Shown in pieces: positions 24,125 through 37,400 of a stretch of 64,000 nt of DNA (positions are counted from its first letter, which is position 1; each line of letters begins with the position of its first letter). A model generated the notes under the pieces. It searched no databases, was not told the origin of the DNA, and saw only the letters and a program-made list of their open reading frames with translations. The position numbers and the translations under genes were made by a program. This DNA is from Prostheceraeus crozeri (taxonomy: Eukaryota; Platyhelminthes; Polycladida; Euryleptidae): contig CAJQUW010008041.1 in the NCBI GenBank assembly GCA_907163375.1, positions 372,001 to 436,000 of the forward strand, given 5' to 3'.

Positions 24125-25061
24125 GTAAGTCAGGTTTCATTAATTCACAAAAGTCCGGCGATTATTTCATTGCATAGCTGGTGAATTAAGTTTTGATATG
24201 GAAAGATTGCCCACTGCATTAGTCGTGGGTGTAAGTCATTCTACACTCATCGAAATATACATTGCTGATATAATTCATTAAAATTGTGTTCAGTGCTTAA
24301 GATCGTGAGTCTTTGACCTAGTAAAAGGCAATATTTTCAGGCAACTGTATGTAGTAAACTCTCATTGTTGTAATTCGTTTTATCCTATCCAAGAGTAAAT
24401 CCGCGGCAGCATTTGCGAATGTAGACACTGCCAAGTAAATATATGAACCTCATCTACAAGCAGTAGAAAACAGAGGAATAGCACACTCAGTTACTCGTTC
24501 ACCAACCGCCATCATCCAAAATCAAGCAGTAAGTAACCTCTTGGATGCTTCATTACTTCTTTTAGAAGTCGGATGTAAGTATGCAAACACCCTGCACTGT
24601 GAAAAAGGTGAACGATAAAAATTCAACCCTGACGTTAGTTCATTCTCCAGGGCAATCGATGGTGTCTTGATGTGTAAGTGGAAGTCTCATTTTGTTTATA
24701 TCCGTATGTTACTTATATTATTTCTCATTCTCAAGTAATTGCAAGTATTTACTTTGAATACTTACACAAAAAAGACGCTACTTGCATCACAATTTTCATT
24801 GATTTTGTTGAATTACATGGTGGATGTAATGGTCATTTATGATAAATTTTTACAAAATTCATGAAGACGCCTAACTGGCTGCACATGAATATACGTGTAA
24901 CCAAATTCAATTTTCATGTTTTCTGCTAGTTCTTACATTTAGCCAAGTCTACGCACATATGCCTTGATGTCGACATTACACCTTTCAATTCAATCATCTA
25001 CGACGCAGATCAATCTCGCCTTATTAGTATACATGTTTGAAAGTAAACGTTCTTTTGCAGC

Positions 25062-25471
25062 ATGACTGCCGAAGAGTTTCAAGAATCACTACTGACTTCA
25101 TCCTCATCGTCAAGTGGATATGGTTCAATATCCAGATCATCTATAGTCAATTTTGAACCAAAAGAATGCAAAGCGTATACACGAAGATGGTATATTCTAT
25201 TTATGTTTGCATTGTTTACATTATGCCAAGGTGCTGTGTGGAACACGTGGGGACCAATTTCAAATACCTCCTCAAAACTTTATGGTTGGGACAACACCAC
25301 AATGGCACTTCTTCCCAATTGGGGAGCAATTTTCTTTTTGATTGCATTTGTACCCATGGTGAAGATGTTGCTTCGTTTTGGTTTACGGTGGACTACTTTA
25401 CATTGTTCTTTTCTCATGGCCCTTGGAACTGGATTAAGATGTATTCCGTGCAACGTGACATTCAAAACATT
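25062..25471 (+). CDS. SLC49A4: SLC49A4 coding exon 1
   Basis: Residues 1-136 plus two bases of codon 137. It contains a Ser-rich cytosolic N-terminus, helix 1 with WNTWGPI, helix 2 and the conserved LGTGLRCIP. The donor is ACATT|GTGAGT. The start is the first ATG after an acceptor ending at 25060; no upstream in-frame alternative is visible in this exon. Confidence 0.93.
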
Positions 25472-28400
25472 GTGAGTAACTTAATCAGGTGACATTCAAT
25501 CAATAGAAATGTATTCTGTTGATCATTAAAGATTTTGGATGTGATTATCTAATTGATCACTATTGCACGTGACAAATAATCAAGAACCTCAAGAACTCAT
25601 TGCAGCTTATTTATCTTACTGAATGATGCTACTTTCTAATACATTTTTTGCGACAAGGGTATTCGTATTGAACATGCTGAAATGAGCCTGATGTATTATT
25701 TAATTTGCAAATCACTGTTAATTTTATTGTTCTATGCTAAAGCAACTAATCTTGCTGTTAATGAAATCAAAACAATATATGTATCAGTCATATTACATCG
25801 ATCTAACGGTAGCAGAGAAAGCATGAGCAGGCAGACGCATGATTTAAGCAAAAGAAAAAGTTTATAGTGAAGAGACCAATCTTCAAAATTACATTTATTA
25901 TCTTTTATTATCATTTTATCAATATTATATTATTATCCGCCTGAAGATGGAGCAGGTCTCCGCAACATGTAGCGTACTGCAATAAAATGTAATTTGGAGG
26001 ATTGCTCTCTTCACTATAAACTTTTTCTTTTGCTATAAAGGGTCTTTAGTGTTCGTCCTTCAACTAGTGAAATTCTTTCCTGATAGCCAATGTTGAGTCA
26101 GATATAATGTCCGCACTCATAACGCTTCCTGGCAACATCTTGTACTTTTATTACCGTTCACAATAATTTATCTAATTTAAAATGAAAAGAAATTTATGTA
26201 GACTTTTATATATGACAATGATAGCGATTCATTGCACATTGAAACAAAGACGAACCACTACTATGCTTCCAATATCTAAGAAGACATCCTTAGCATCAAT
26301 TGGCACATGGTATTTAAAATAGAAAGCTTCAATAAGTTTATCACACCGGTTGAGAGAACATGTTCATCTACCTCAGTATTCCACTGTGGTCTCACGTATG
26401 ATTACAGAAGCTCCTCCAGAAAATCGCATCTTCATATTATTGAAACTGCAGATGTTGTTTTAACATTTGTCAAAGTTTACTGGGTAAATTAAACTACATT
26501 CTCGACTCGCTATCGAATTAATTGTGGTTAGAAGAGCAATTGCATTGAATTGGGCATTTCAAATAGAACATGATGCATTGTAAATAAATAATTTATTATT
26601 TCAGTCATTTGGATATCTCGTCTGACTGATCCATATTACAAGATGCCTGTAAAATAGGTCGTTCGTTAGTAGAGAGCGTTTATTCAAATTCAAATGGGAA
26701 TCGTAGCATCACATCAGATCATAATACATCAAAAGAGAAAAAAAGGAATATGCAGTACATAATCTAAATCAGAAAGTTATCAGAAAGTTTATTGGCAATT
26801 AAACATGAGTACGGAACAAAGGAATGCATACGACTTGAAGTCGCACAATACGGAAGGCAAAATTTTCCACTTCTTGGTAGACGCGTTGGGATCAAATCAT
26901 GTAGAACATTGTCAACTTGAATCTCGCATTTGTGTAAGAACTTAAGCACACGAGATTTACGAAGGGATGATAAGTCAGATAAAAGAGAACAATCACAATG
27001 ACTACCACATATAAGTCTGTGTGCACGATTTTGAAAAATGTCAAGTCGTTTCCTTATCTCAAACGATAAGTGACAGATCAAAGGAGGCACATATAGAATT
27101 ACAGGTACAACCAAAGTAAAATAAACGCTTGTCAACTCAATGCGTTGCAGCACGGTCTTCAGAACTCGAAGTATATACAAACGTCTAGAAGTACGTTTGT
27201 ATGTAAGTTAATGGAAGAATTCTGTATTGTGATGTAAAAATTGATGCTGCTATGCGCTTACTTTGATGGCCGATATCTTCATGGAAATCTATGAAGCATG
27301 GAAATGGCTTAAGGCAATCATCATAGAAATAGAGCATAGAAGTCATTGTCCAGCACCACTTAAACCATAGCAGTTGACAGATGATAAATTTATGAATTCA
27401 ATTCATTAACATTATCATTAACTAAATCAAAGTATTCGGTACTCAATGAAACATGTTGATATAATTTTTACATTTATCATTGCGTATGATTCTATATTTA
27501 TTCACTTTTTTTCATCTTTCATTCATTTTATTGACCAATAAATTCATAGCCAAACAATTACACAGAACGCAGTATGAAGGCTAAAGTTGATCTACTGTAA
27601 CTGACGCAAATCATTAAGTCATTTATGTACGAAAGGTCAGGAACTCTTACTGCCACTGATGTTTCTAGAAAACCTCAGCTGAATGAGGCAATTATAAAGT
27701 GATCGAAAGCGAAGTAACACAGCATAACGAAGTGGTCATGATTTCAAACGAATACGATGCGAAAATAACAATGATATTTTAACATTAAAACCTATGGAGC
27801 TTTTAATTGATTTTATCGCGCTATAGCAAATCTACATAATCGAGACAGCAATTTGTAAAGCATTGAAAGGATTTACGTTGCACAAACAAAATGTTCATTC
27901 ATAAATTGTGAAGAAGCGAGAACATTGCGTCATTCAAGTTACCGATTGTTGTCGTCACCATTATACTTTGGGTCGCTGAACACGTCTGTTGTTTTAATCA
28001 TTTGTACTGATGCACAGGTCTTTTGAATATAATGGAAATGAAATATCATCTAATATTACGTTATGTATCCGCCCATTGCGGACTAGAACTTGTCAATGAA
28101 GCCAGAGTTTAGTTCTTCATCAGTTACAGGAGACATTAGAGAAGTTGGACTTGATTGACAAGGGCGTATCCAGTCCATGCCCTGGAAATTTAGTTAACAG
28201 TTGCGTCACCATTTAAAGCAAATAAATATAAGCACAACAGTGAACCTTGACCTATGCATGTGTCTATGCGGCCGTATAATGAAGTCATTTTTAAAATCTA
28301 AGTCTAATTGGTGGAAAATAATTGTGCAATGAAGCAATCTTTTTATCGACTAATATTGCTATAACAACTATGAGTTCGTCAACCGAGAGCAGAATTGGTT

Positions 28401-31400
28401 GTCCGCTATTTGGGCATAATTTGATTTCATGCTTTCATTTACTGCCGTACTAGTAGAACATCATCAGACACAATCATTAGACATTAACATAAATTAAGGA
28501 CTATTTTGATATCAGCAGAATATTTTTCTACTTCAAGATGTTAAGTTTCAAATTTCAAGTCTCAAATATTTCAATTTTTAAAATTTAAATAGGGAGTTGT
28601 GTTGAAATTGTGGGATATGAACCATTCACTCCAGATATGGCTGGTATTTAAATTTTAAGCACAAGCTATATCCTAAGTGAATTTGAGATGCATAATGTAC
28701 ACAATTGAATATTCAGATCTGCACTTTGCAGAATCAAGGTTAGTGACTTTGAAACTGAGAAACCCCCCTTACGTATTCCAGTTGCACGATTCTACAATCA
28801 AAAAACTTCAACTAGAGTCCTATAAAATTCATGCATATAATGTTACATATACAGTACATGTATTTGACATGCTCGTAGGTCCATGCTGCGAGTTTTGAAA
28901 ATCTGCTATGAGCCCGGTATCATCATAGATCATTTAAAGTATTAAATTATCATATATGATGTATATAATAATATTGTATTAAGTATGCATACTTAAAATA
29001 AAATATAAAATTGCTCGAATTATCTACTAGCTGATAATTGCTTGTTAAAGTATCTTATACAGCGACTGTAAAACTTAGCATAACTTCCTCAGCCTTGACA
29101 GAAGCTTTACAAGGTGTTATTGCAGCCCTCCAGCAATACGCACAGCATCTAAAATTATCACCGATTGAGGATGGAAACTAGCATTCTTGTGATTCAAGAT
29201 TCTCTTCCGATTCAAGCAAAACCCCAAGCACTAAAAAGGAATTAAATTATTAAGTTATTAAAATTCAAGCAAATCATTAAATTTCCGATCACTTTTGTCA
29301 GATTCAGCATGTCATCGTTTTCAAGAAATATACTCGCTTTTTTCTGTAATATTATTTTATTAATTTAAATAAGTTTTCGATGTGTAAGTTTCGTGGACTA
29401 TTGACAAGCACTGACTGTATCATCGTCTAATGATGTTTGCTGCATAGATTGATGACATGTTTTCGTAAAATGATCTCGCTCCTGTGATCTCATTTTATCA
29501 GTGCCACCTTGCTATCGTTATTGAAAGATACCGTAACTTTTGTATGCTTACCCAGAGTGTCTGAGTTGTCTTACACCGCTATGCACTATCTTGTGGTGCT
29601 AATGTTTTATATTTCTATTACAATGCATCATTTGCGGCACAGTCAACACATTTTTACAAAAAGAATTGCAGTTGGGGGAGTAGGTATATTGGCAGCACAT
29701 CTCATTGGTTAAAATTACAATGAAAATAAGTTTGGATCTAAGTGCGGCCTTATTGATTTGGAGAGGGTTATCTGCAGCTTTCATCGAAGACAAAATTTAG
29801 GAAATGAACTTGGAGACTTGTTGTCCTTCAATTGGTGAACGGCCAACTAATTTTCTTGTATTATTTGAAGTACTGTAGCTGAAACAACACAGCTGACGCA
29901 ACTTTGAAAATGAGATTAAAAAGAAAATTTGAAGATAAAGATTGATTGAAGTCTTCGGAAGACAATGCACAATTTGTATGTCCTTCGTGACATAACAATT
30001 GAATGAACCGCCCAGTGCACTACCTACCTACCGCGGATCCACTTTCGTTTCTTCACGATTTTAATGGTTCTGAGAGTTGCATTAGTGCAGAGCGAACTGG
30101 CCTTCAATCAGTGGAAAAACTGTCCTGATTAGCATTCGTCTGTTTATGAAGCTGTAGGTGTTAGAATAACAGAGACGTTCGCAATTAGCTAATTTGCTTG
30201 CTTGAACTGCCATTTCTAATAATGACAAATGAATGCGAACAAAGCATCAAAGTTCCACCAAAGCCGACTGAGGCGATTTCAATTTAACCGTCAGCTTAAA
30301 ACCCTGAACGACCACGATTGTACCATCCTACCAGACAGATTGTATTTTTCAACAATGTTGGTGATGTCTGGGTATTCTTGTGTGGTCGGAAGGGTTAAAT
30401 CGTGGTTGGCCCACGTTTGAGTATATCACATGTATTATGAAATGATTTAAGAGGGAAAAACCGACACCTACCAGTGTGAATGCTTAAACCATTCAATGCA
30501 CCTTGTTCCAGACTTGTCTTCTTGGAATCGAACCCAAGGTTACTGAATCATTGGATTCATTATTATGTAAGGAACAAGCAGAGCTTTCGAATGTTTTGCA
30601 ATATTTTTACCATCATCCTAGTTTTCATGCTGGTTTTCGAACATACCATCGACATTCCTCAAATAATAATTATTCAGATATAAATCTGCAGCATGATCAA
30701 CATGTAAAGCAATTTATCACAAAGATCATAAATTAATCAACCTGTACAAAGTCGAACTTACAGCTTATTTTACAAGTAGCTACACAGAGGAGGTGGTACA
30801 AATAGAAAATTTCGGCGACCAGCAGCCAAGATGGAAGTTGTGTTCCCACGTATCACTTCCATCGAAAGAAGTTTCCACATCAGCCAACGAAGCTCATGTG
30901 CGTCTCCAGAAGCAGCCGAAATACGTTGAACCAGTTCTCGGCTGATCAATTCAGTTAATTGTCCTGGAACACCGGTAGTTTCGAAAATGACTGGCTCAAA
31001 CCAGTGGATCTCCAAGCGATCCGAGTATTTCTTGCGCTTGGCAGCTTCGGCTTTGTTGGCGGCAGACTGGGGGGGGGGATGACGGAGTCAATGATAGCAG
31101 TGGCACAGGAAGTGTTAACACAAGAAGCATTTCAGACGAGAGCTTTTCCACGACTGAAAGGGAAAGTCGTGATACCGTCCAAATGACGACCATCGTGGGG
31201 ATCCATCCCGACAGGTTCCAGGATGGCAGAGATGCCAGCCTTTCCCAGCGACATTCGATGGATTTCGTTGAGTCCAGAAGGTCGTGGTCCTTTACCAGCG
31301 CTTCTCTTGCAAGATAGTGGATGCAGTCCTTTGCTGTCAACCATTTCGTCGCACTTGCAGGGATGTGGAGCCCACACATACCAATGCGGAAGGACTGATT

Positions 31401-34400
31401 GTCCAGAAAATAAATATAATCATTCATACATTGAAATATACAGACCTATGACTTGGTTGAATCCCTAGAACGAAGCTATTGAGATTTTCTTACGCTCAAC
31501 TTGTCCTTCTCCTTACAGATTGGCGCATTTATGTGCAATGCTGACGGGTTACTGCTCTACTCTCGCAATGATAGCCCCAACAGCTTTATCAGCCACGTGG
31601 TTTCCTCCCAATGAGCGAACAACGGCTACGGCCATTGTGACTTTGTGCAATTCTAATGTTGCTTTGGGAATTTCTTTCTTTCTTGCAAAACTTATGGTGC
31701 GAGATATCAATGGAACGCTATTGGTACAGAATTCTAGTCACGATGAATATCTGTTTGTTGGGAAACGAAATGAGTAAGTGCTTGAAAAGGATTTTGTTTA
31801 TTACTTCCAACATAATAGTCAAAAATTCTCTATCTTGCACTTTTCAATACAATTTCAGTGAATTTACTAAACTATATGCAAACATATGCATATCGTCATG
31901 ACATCTTTAGAAACCTTAGGCTACGAACAGACCGATGAGGGAAATTTTCTTCCCTAATCTGCTTCCGTGAAGCAGGGTAATAAGTATTTGCCTTTATTAA
32001 GTAGTAATAGTGCAGACGGCATTTTAAGGATGCTTCGAGACATAGGTTTTCAGATGTGAATTGCATTGCAATCAATTGATTGTTGCTATCAAAAAATTGC
32101 AACTCATTGATAGATGTGATGCAATCAATTGATTGATATCATCGAATAATTACAATTAATTGATTGATTGAGTTGTGCCAATGGTTGCATGTGTCCTATG
32201 CATACCGACAACAGATTTACTGGCGCAGTGATCTTGGTAGAGAAATCGCTTTGTGTCCCTCAGATTTGGGTTGAAATCTTTGTCTGGTAAACCACAGAGA
32301 TGGATTCGTCTGTCACTGTTACTGTAGAGGTGACGTGATTCTGTCTCAGCCAATGCATAAAATGGTAGAGAAATGTGGAAAGATCCGTCTCCCTTTGACT
32401 TGCGTGATTGGCCAAGCGCGCGCAATGCGTAGGGAAAGTTGTATTAGGGAACACGCGAGCTGTCGTTGTCACATTGAAGACTGAACATCCGCCAAGTGAA
32501 TATTGCCTATCTTTGATTCAATGTTTCTCCGTTAAAAATTCATCACATGGGATATTATCCACATCGTTCGACTCCTCACGATCTAAATTTACTGACTGTA
32601 TACGTTCAATGCTGAGTCAATAATTTAGTCCGTCAGAATTGAGGCTTCTTGGCGTGATTATCAGTATTAAAAAATGTCATCTCTACATCCAAGCAGGCAG
32701 ACAAAGCAATTAATCTCTGTGAGTCAAACCATGAAGAACGTTAAAAATAATGTTTTAAAATCTGTCCACTCTGGATTCATTCTTAATACTCAGCTCAAAA
32801 GTGTAAGTGGGATAAATAGAAATAATATGCATGATTCATGTAATCTCCGTGAGACCGCCGCGAGTGTATTTTCGGTTTAATGTAAGGCTAGTGCTAGTTG
32901 GCTTACTCCAAAAAGCAAGAATTTGCTCATAATTTTTCATATGCTTTGTTTAAAATTTCACTTGCACTTTCAGAGTGAATTTTTCAGCCGTCTGATCAGC
33001 TTTTATGAGATTTTATCTCGGCGAATGTTTATCGCATCTTTACACTTCGATGCGTGCTATTGAATAGGCTACAGCAGCTGTGGTCATTAATTCCAGAAGG
33101 GGTTCGAACATAACAAGAAGTGTATTATGAAGCAATATTCTAAACAAATTTGATGATAAACAATTGTCCAAGATTAGTCATATAATCTTACAGCACAGCT
33201 TTCAATTTAAACACGTGCAATCACTTCACGCATTGTCGTCATTCAATTTCACCTAGTAGTTGTAATTTGTCAATCAGCTGGTCTATTGATCAGTCTTAAC
33301 AAGATTAATGGTTGGGCCGATGATGACACAGCCTTGAACTAAGATTGAGTGACTGGATGGAGATTTTCGGAAAACGTGAGGTGTGAAGACGTGATCATGT
33401 TTGATTCATGTTAGCGATGATTCAAAAATGATTTTCTGTAGTGATAAAGATCTTGTGCTCGGTTTGGCCTCAGCCACACTGAAGGCAAACCAAAGCAAAG
33501 CAAACGTAGTATCGCTCTGCTTTGCTTTGCTCTCTGTGTGGCAGTCTACAACTGCTGCAATTGTAACTTTATATTTGCTGCGAAACGCTTGGGCCTACCA
33601 GAGAGCAAACTTCAAACAGATATCACCTACATGTACATGTACCTGCGTCAACGATCAAAAGATCAGGGAATGAGATAAAGTGTTCATATTATGATATTAT
33701 AAAAGCTAATACAAAAGGATAGTGTTTAAAGTTGGAATCCAATTATATTCTTTGTTTTCAAATCATTGGCAGTCTTATCACTGAGTCTAATGTCTAGTCT
33801 CCAATGTGGCTACTATGAAAGACCAATGTAAAAAGTCCATGAAGTTGTTGAATTGCCATGATTTAGATATAAACAGGGATAGAAAGATGCCAGGAACACA
33901 GATTGCATCTACATGGAATTTGTAGTATCGTAGCAATGTGCTCCAGCCCAGGAACACTCCGACCTTTTATCAGAATGTCTGTGTAATTCAAAGGATTGAT
34001 TTATAGAGGAACTGCTCCATAGTTGATGCAAAATGCATTACCTCCTACGTGTTGCCGGTGAATCGAATGCACATGCATTCCTGGGCATTAAACGAGAAGA
34101 TGATTATTTGAGATCATACAAAGAATTCCTAATAAACTCATTTTCCATATTGATCAAAGAGATTTGAGGGAAAGTAAATCTAGCGATAAATTCTGTCGGT
34201 CTTTCTAAGCATGCACCTCTGGTTTACTGAACCTTCGCCTGAACCTCTTGATGCCCGATGACGTGCAGTGACGTCATGCGGGCACTTCCCCAAGTTTTCG
34301 AATAAGTGTTCGGTCTGATGACGCTACCCTAAATACCCATGCCGCGCACTGCACGTCATCGCTGTATTGTCTGCCAACTGTTCACTCAGCATCTAGGGAA

Positions 34401-37400
34401 TTGCATGTCACGAGTAATTGGAACAGTGTAGCAGATTTAGCTTCGGAGCTTCAAGTGATGATAGAATAATTAGATATTGAGTTGCATCCTCAGTTGAAAA
34501 AATGTAATGAGTGCGAAATTTCAATAGCTTGCTAATTACAAATGTCAAGTACTCAATTATCATTTTCAGAGCTATGACGATGATGGAACAAGATATGGAA
34601 CGATTCATGCTGACCGAATTCATTGTCTGTTTGATTCTTTTCATCGGTGTGTTGATTTATTTCCCCAAGAAGCCTCCATCCCCTCCAAGCTCATCTGCCA
34701 TCGTTGAGAGGATGCCATTCATGCCCGGAATCAGAGTCATAGTCAGGTCAGTGTTTTAACTCAAGATTCACATCGTGCCACATGTCTCACTCTCTTCTTC
34801 TTTGTAGAAATCGCAGCTTCTGGCTGGTCCTCCTCGCTTATTCTTTTCCTCATGGATTTCAAAATGCATTCGTGACCATCATGGACGAGACTCTGAGTCC
34901 CAATGGAATCTCTCAGGAAACTTCTGATTGGATTGGTTTCTATTCTGCTCTTGCTGGCATTCCTGCAGGTCTGGGCTTCAGTCGTCTTGCAGATTATCGG
35001 AAAGGTTGCATGAAAATCCTCCTTCTTATCGCCATGGGATTTGCCGGAGCTTCATACGCTTGCTTCTCCCTCATCAGTAACGGAGTACTTCCTCAATCGG
35101 AATGTAAGTCAAATCCTCGCTGTTTCGTGGTGTTGGAACCTTCTAAAATAGGACGAATAGATATCTGTAATGATTGACTTGTTAGTCAACAGTAGACATC
35201 AAGATTTTAGTTAAAGAATGTTTCATTCCCATTATGAGACTTCATTTTTCAAATCTAAACAAAATTATCTAATTCATCATAGAAATTAGAGGGTGTCAAA
35301 GCACGAAATATATCTAGGACAGCGAAATTAGAGTTGCCGTAAATCACAGATATTTATCATACAATATCTAGGATAATTTGAGACAAATTACGGATATATC
35401 TAGGATAACTGAACCTTATTTTCCTCTACGATGGCTTTTTTTCCAAGAGAAAATATAGCAATGCTTTTAAATGGCAAACAGACTTTTCTCAAACCTTCGG
35501 TCTTCATGGTATATCCTCTTCAACTACTCGAAATAAGTGCTCTATCTAATACATAATCTATGACTTGGACATGCGACTCTTGATCTTCACAGTTATTCTC
35601 TGCATGTAGAGAACACGGCAGTAATATCGCTTGAAATTTGAATGTCAATATGACAGAGTTGTAACGCATTCGCTCTTCAGTTTGATTGAGTGTCTAGAAA
35701 CGCATCTAGAATTTCAATGGAGTAAATGTGTTTGCTAGGACCATATGCATCCCATTGCACTTCAAAAATCCTCGAGACATCAGCGGGCAAATTTTAGAGG
35801 TTTCACAAGCTAGAGTTTTGATAGCTGAACACGCTCTTGAAACGACTAGGCCTGCGATTTATGGCGGGCTGCAGTTGCAATCTATTCTGCTGCAACTTGG
35901 ACTAAATGCTTGCTTTTGAAGCTCAAGCGATAACTGTGGATGTGGTGATCGTGCGCATTTCTCATTATTCTCCCATTTTTTCCTGTAAAGGTGACTGACA
36001 ACGTGAAGGAAAATATCTGACTGAAGCTTTATGTGTCCGATACTACCATCTAGAATTTCACTATCGATCATAACTTACTACTTAGTAATCAATCTTGATT
36101 TCACTTGATATAACTTGATTTTCATTACATATTTGCTGCATATTTATGGTTATAGCAACGCTAAAATAGTATTAGCAATGTCTATGAGATCTGAACATAG
36201 ACATCTGGTCAATGAATTGAATGTAAATCTCCCACTTACAGTGTTAACAATTGTCATTCTGATTTCATGATTTCAGCTCTTTTCTACGTCTCATTGATCC
36301 TTGGTTGTTTCTTCACCAACGCTGCCGTTCCTTTGTTCTATGAGTTGGCTTGCGAGCTGACGTATCCAATCAGTGAAGAGGTGGTCACAGGGTTTATAAC
36401 AGGAGCCAATAACTTCGCATGTGTCATCCTGTTAGGACTCTTCATGATAAAGCAACTCGGTAAGCAATTTTGAAATGGAAATTTCTGTTGATGAATAGGC
36501 TACTAGACACGAGCAAGGATGTATAACAATTCGAATGTCAATGAATTATTTAAATTTGAACTTACTGAAAACATGCCAAAGACGGTTTTCGTTACGACTC
36601 TGACGAATTGCTCAAATTATATCGGTTAACTTGAATTCTTTGTCATTTAATGTTTAGCCTTTTATTAACTACGTAACTATGAAGTTGCTTCAATAATTTC
36701 TATGCTGTTAAATGCATTTTAGCAGTACACTACATTGTCAAGTGCCTATAACATCCTTATTCCTCGGGAAGGGCAATTAAAACTAGTTCTTTGAAGTAGC
36801 CAGGAAGGCCAGAAAGGCTTTTAAGCAACTTCCTGGTGATCTCTTTGCTTTCAGCAGTTAGTAGCGGCAGCGTGTGTCCACCGCATTGTGCTGCTTTCCA
36901 TATGCATGCCCGCTCCATGGACGCCATAGAGATAAATCACTTCGTCTGCGTACTTGCGTCTAGTGATGACTTTCCTCAATCCTGATGGTTGCGGCCAGAA
37001 CTAGTCTCAAGGGACAAGGAGATCAATTTTCCATTGAACGCAATGCAAATTCTAGCCTGAATTGTGACGAACCACAAGACTGACACTACATTAAGCGCTG
37101 ACAGTTAGTAAATTTAGATCCATTTGATGAATTCATCACTAAGAAAAATTGAGTTAAAGATAAGTACCTTTCACCTGTTAGACCTGCCTGCAATCTGGCC
37201 GTTGAAGCCACAGAATTAAATATTTGTTTATCTGCTTCGGTTTGCTAGAAGTGTGATTAATACAAAATCGCCGGCATATCGAGGAACCTATTAGGTGGGC
37301 AAAAAGGAATTCCTTATACCTTACAGAGATAGGAAAATAGTCGTGCGTCGCTTGCGGATTAATGTGAGTTCCAGCAGAGTGCTTCGATCGCCAAAATTCC

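Larger units (their letters stand above)
25472..31518 (+). other. SLC49A4 intron 1 (6.0 kb)
   Basis: A large first coding intron carrying an inverted-repeat element (25847-26034), a LINE fragment (26764-27180) and an antisense retroelement endonuclease relic (30776-31400). Between 27200 and 30770 I see no gene, only AT-rich non-coding sequence. Confidence 0.85.
31774..34569 (+). other. SLC49A4 intron 2 (2.8 kb)
   Basis: No coding features. It contains a run of CAATCAATTGATTG-type palindromic words (about 32065-32170), an imperfect inverted repeat (33473-33542), and a perfect inverted repeat with a CRE-like octamer (34256-34361). The last 100 bp before exon 3 resembles the repeat block at 2815-3010. 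Confidence 0.8.
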
